43,700 nt of DNA, taken from NCBI GenBank assembly GCA_913056165.1, contig CAJXMD010000013.1, positions 1 through 43,700 of the forward strand. The letters are read 5' to 3'. The notes beneath the pieces are model-generated. The model was not told the DNA's origin, did no database searches, and saw only the letters and a list, made by a program, of their open reading frames with translations. The position numbers and the translations under genes are program-made. Position 1 is the first letter of the stretch, and every line of letters starts with the position of its first letter. Source of the stretch: an uncultured Halieaceae bacterium. GTDB taxonomy: Bacteria > Pseudomonadota > Gammaproteobacteria > Pseudomonadales > Halieaceae. Shown one piece after another: positions 41,028-43,700 of this stretch.

Positions 41028-42370
41028 TGGCCAAGCGTTACTTCGGGACCGATGGAATTCGTGGACGTGTCGGCGAGACACCCATTACGCCGGATTTCGT
41101 GCTCAAGCTGGGTTGGGCGTGCGGTCGTGTATTCAGTCGTGAGTGGCAGGGTAAGGCCACCGTGCTTATAGGGAAGGACACTCGTGTTTCCGGCTATATG
41201 TTTGAGTCCGCCTTGGAGGCAGGTCTCGTTGCCGCGGGCGTTGATGTCAAACTGCTGGGTCCCATGCCGACACCCGCTATTGCCTTGATGACCCGTAACC
41301 AAAACGCTGCTGCGGGCATTGTTATTAGCGCATCCCACAATCCATTTTTTGACAACGGCATCAAGTTTTTTTGTGATCAGGGGTCCAAGCTGTCGGATGA
41401 AATTGAGCTGGCGATTGAGGCCATGATCGACGAGGAGATGACTACCGTGGAGTCTGCTGCGTTAGGAAAGGCCACTCGGATTGTTGATGCGGCAGGTCGT
41501 TATATCGAATACTGCAAGGCAACCTTTCCCGAAGGTCGAAGCCTCAGAGGACTCAAACTAGTGATTGACTGTGCGCATGGTGCGACCTATCACATTGCCC
41601 CTCAGGTTTTCACCGAACTGGGTGCGCAGGTTGATGTTATCGGTGCGGCACCGGATGGCTTCAACATCAACGACGGCGTTGGTTCAACAGCCACCGAGTT
41701 ATTGCAGGCACAAGTGGTTGAGAAGAAGGCCGATGTGGGCATTGCATTCGATGGTGATGGTGACCGTGTACTGATGGTCGATGCCCAAGGGACACTTGTA
41801 GACGGTGATGAATTACTCTACGTACTCGCCATGCATCGGGTTGCGACAGGTCGGTCCGATCCGGGAGTGGTTGGCACTCAAATGAGCAATATGGGCCTGG
41901 AGTTGGCTCTCGCGGAGCAGGGCTTACAGCTTCAGCGGGCTAAGGTAGGCGACCGTTACGTCAAGGAGCTGATGCATGCCAACGGGTGGCGACTTGGCGG
42001 GGAATCATCGGGCCACATTATTTGCAGCGATGTTGCCACGACCGGAGACGGTATCGTCGCGGCGCTGCAGGTTTTGTCCGCTGTCGTGGCCAGCGGTAAG
42101 TCTTTGTCGGAGCTGCGTTTGGGAATGAAATCCCTCCCGCAAATCATGATTAATGTGCCGACCCCGCCGTCCGGTTGGGGAGAGCAAAGCGATACACCTG
42201 TTGGTGCGGTGTGTCGTGAGGTGGAGGCAGCCCTGGAGGGAAGAGGTCGACTGTTGCTTAGACCCTCGGGTACTGAGCCGGTGGTTCGTGTCATGGTTGA
42301 GGGCGAGGACGAAAGCGAGATTAAAGAGTTGGCGGAACGCGTGGCCGATGCGATTCGTTGCAGTGCCTAA
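41027..42370 (+). CDS. glmM: Phosphoglucosamine mutase
   Basis: Converts glucosamine-6-phosphate to glucosamine-1-phosphate for peptidoglycan and LPS precursors. The 447 residues match the family. The start [14 protein letters not shown], the phosphoserine loop with S103 in [11 protein letters not shown], the metal site DGDGDR and the C-terminal phosphate-binding [12 protein letters not shown] are all present. It is translationally coupled to folP. Confidence 0.98.
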   Translation: MAKRYFGTDGIRGRVGETPITPDFVLKLGWACGRVFSREWQGKATVLIGKDTRVSGYMFESALEAGLVAAGVDVKLLGPMPTPAIALMTRNQNAAAGIVISASHNPFFDNGIKFFCDQGSKLSDEIELAIEAMIDEEMTTVESAALGKATRIVDAAGRYIEYCKATFPEGRSLRGLKLVIDCAHGATYHIAPQVFTELGAQVDVIGAAPDGFNINDGVGSTATELLQAQVVEKKADVGIAFDGDGDRVLMVDAQGTLVDGDELLYVLAMHRVATGRSDPGVVGTQMSNMGLELALAEQGLQLQRAKVGDRYVKELMHANGWRLGGESSGHIICSDVATTGDGIVAALQVLSAVVASGKSLSELRLGMKSLPQIMINVPTPPSGWGEQSDTPVGAVCREVEAALEGRGRLLLRPSGTEPVVRVMVEGEDESEIKELAERVADAIRCSA

Positions 42371-42453
42371 GGCTTGACCGGTAATTCGGCCTTGCGGTCC
42401 CATTTCCCTTTCGCTATGCTCGCGCGCCTGTTTTGGCTCGGATCGGTTTCCTG

Positions 42454-43194
42454 ATGAAGGGTTTGGTCATCGCCAACTGGAAGATGAACGCCTCATTGGA
42501 GGCCGTGCGGGTGTTTGCCGAAAAGTGGCAGCACTTACCTGCCTTGACCAATGTTGATACGGTAATTTGTCCGCCCGGGCCTTACCTGCAGGCAGTCAAG
42601 TCGGCCATGGCGGTTGAACTTGGTGCGCAGGACGCATCGGCCCATGTGGCAGGTGCTTACACCGGAGAGGTATCCGCGGAAATGCTCCGTGAGCTCGGGT
42701 GCCAATGGGCTATCGTGGGCCACTCAGAACGACGGGCCTATCACGGGGAATCCAGCCGTGCAGTCGCTGAGAAAGCGATGGCAGTTATGTCCGCCGGGCT
42801 TTGTCCAGTGGTCTGTGTCGGCGAAACCCTCGTCGACCGAGATCAGGGGCGGCACGAGGAGGTGGTAGCGGAGCAGTTGAAAGCTTCCATAGCGGGTGTC
42901 TCGCCTGAACCGCTGGTGGTAGCTTACGAGCCGGTGTGGGCTATTGGCACCGGGGTGACCGCGACGGCTGAGCAGGCAGATGGTATGCACGGCGTCATTC
43001 GTGCCTGTCTGAACCAAGTGTACGGTAGTGAATCATTCGGGATTCGGGTGATATACGGCGGAAGCGTGAAGCCAGAGAATGCTGGCGAGTTATTCGTTTG
43101 CGAGAATATAGATGGAGCCCTCGTTGGAGGAGCGTCTCTGGAAGCTGAAAGCTTCTGGAAAATTGCACAGGCAGCGAATGCCGGGAGTCAGTAA
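42454..43194 (+). CDS. tpiA: Triosephosphate isomerase
   Basis: Interconverts dihydroxyacetone phosphate and glyceraldehyde-3-phosphate in central carbon metabolism. From ATG 42454 the protein has 246 residues; an upstream TTG frame at 42433 is less likely. Catalytic residues N8 and K10 (ANWKMN), H90 (VGHSERR) and E159 (YEPVWAIGTG) are present, with the phosphate-binding YGGSVKPEN near the end. It lies between glmM and secG as in many gammaproteobacteria. Confidence 0.97.
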   Translation: MKGLVIANWKMNASLEAVRVFAEKWQHLPALTNVDTVICPPGPYLQAVKSAMAVELGAQDASAHVAGAYTGEVSAEMLRELGCQWAIVGHSERRAYHGESSRAVAEKAMAVMSAGLCPVVCVGETLVDRDQGRHEEVVAEQLKASIAGVSPEPLVVAYEPVWAIGTGVTATAEQADGMHGVIRACLNQVYGSESFGIRVIYGGSVKPENAGELFVCENIDGALVGGASLEAESFWKIAQAANAGSQ

Positions 43195-43197
43195 AAC

Positions 43198-43614
43198 GTG
43201 GAACAGATTATCTTAGTCGTGCACCTGCTTATTGCGCTGTCGATTATCGGCTTGATTATGATGCAGCAGGGTAAGGGCGCGGACATCGGGGCATCTTTTG
43301 GAGCGGGTGGCTCCCAAACATTATTTGGTAGTGTCGGCAGTGCCAACGTGCTGACCCGCGGAACCGCTTGGCTTGCGGCCGCTTTTTTTGCAACCAGTTT
43401 TGGTCTGGCGATCATTGCTGACAGCCGTACAGCGGGCGAGGAAGATCTTGGTTTTGAGTTGCCCGTTTCAGCGGAGGTGGATTCACCGGCATTGGAAATA
43501 CCGGTAGAATCGGAATTGCCGGAGGGTGACATCCCCGCAGTGTCATTTGACACCCTGGAAGATGTGCCGTCCGTGGAAGCCGTCGACACCGTCGGTGAAA
43601 TACCGGAGGGCTAA
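43198..43614 (+). CDS. secG: Protein-export membrane protein SecG
   Basis: A subunit of the SecYEG translocon. The 138 residues have two membrane segments (about 4-22 and 54-74) flanking the conserved loop MMQQGKGADIGASFGAGGSQTLFG. The tail after residue 80 is long, acidic and proline/valine-rich, and extends past the E. coli protein (110 residues). GTG is the start, 3 nt after the tpiA stop. A tRNA gene follows 9 nt later. Confidence 0.96.
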   Translation: MEQIILVVHLLIALSIIGLIMMQQGKGADIGASFGAGGSQTLFGSVGSANVLTRGTAWLAAAFFATSFGLAIIADSRTAGEEDLGFELPVSAEVDSPALEIPVESELPEGDIPAVSFDTLEDVPSVEAVDTVGEIPEG

Positions 43615-43623
43615 ATAAAATTT

Positions 43624-43700
43624 GCGGAAGTGGTGGAATTGGTAGACACGCTATCTTGAGGGGGTAGTGGCCTATGGCTGTGCGGGTTCAAGTCCCGCCT
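43624..43700 (+). tRNA. tRNA-Leu (anticodon GAG), 3' end cut by window
   Basis: The sequence starts GCGGAAGTGGTGGAATTGG. It has the D-loop GGTAGACACG, an anticodon arm CTATC-TTGAGGG-GGTAG with anticodon GAG, a long class II variable arm and the T-arm GCGGGTTCAAGTCCCGC. The window ends inside the 3' acceptor strand. Placement directly after secG is typical of gammaproteobacteria, where rimP-nusA-infB usually follows. Confidence 0.95.

Overview
The window looks like chromosome from a marine gammaproteobacterium. The right end carries the gammaproteobacterial housekeeping order carA-carB-greA ... yhbY/rlmE-ftsH-folP-glmM-tpiA-secG-tRNA-Leu. The left end carries a malonyl-CoA reductase/propionyl-CoA synthase pair. 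From memory, that pair occurs in Chloroflexus and relatives, in Erythrobacter NAP1 and in some OM60/NOR5-type (Halieaceae) gammaproteobacteria, so an OM60/NOR5-like host is my best inference; no 16S or other marker is present to confirm it.

Layout. (1) 49-9177, minus strand: the very large genes pcs then mcr, overlapping by 4 nt and closed by a strong hairpin terminator. They encode the two multifunctional enzymes that take malonyl-CoA to 3-hydroxypropionate and then to propionyl-CoA in the 3-hydroxypropionate bi-cycle. (2) 9178-15713: a palindrome-rich intergenic region, an exported cyclase-family hydrolase, an AraC regulator, a small exported protein, a TauD/TfdA-type dioxygenase, a Na+/amino-acid symporter and a TorF-type putative porin. 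(3) 16021-19955: a small exported protein of unknown function, a split YeeE/YedE (PmpA/PmpB-like) sulfur transporter pair, and a catalase-peroxidase with an export signal. (4) 20324-21400: pqqA (23 codons) and pqqB, separated by a hairpin terminator; pqqC, pqqD and pqqE are not in the window. (5) 21557-28160: a seven-gene plus-strand operon encoding acyl-CoA dehydrogenase, MaoC hydratase, 3-hydroxyacyl-CoA dehydrogenase-type SDR, thiolase, quinone-oxidoreductase-like enzyme, iron-type alcohol dehydrogenase and thioesterase. It faces an MFS transporter gene. (6) 29665-43700: carbamoyl-phosphate synthase, GreA, an inserted feoAB iron(II) uptake pair, a yhbY-hypothetical pair on the minus strand, then rlmE, ftsH, folP, glmM, tpiA, secG and a tRNA-Leu(GAG) cut by the window end.

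How the parts may work together (inference). The mcr-pcs module uses NADPH and ATP to convert malonyl-CoA to propionyl-CoA, which could serve as an electron sink or as a partial CO2/acetate assimilation route. The acyl-CoA operon is a complete one-turn beta-oxidation set with added redox enzymes and would yield acetyl-CoA and possibly propionyl-CoA. Two Fur-box-like sites, upstream of katG and of feoA, hint at linked iron and peroxide control. I see no insertion sequence, prophage, CRISPR array or integron. Long antisense reading frames over the large genes are treated as composition shadows.
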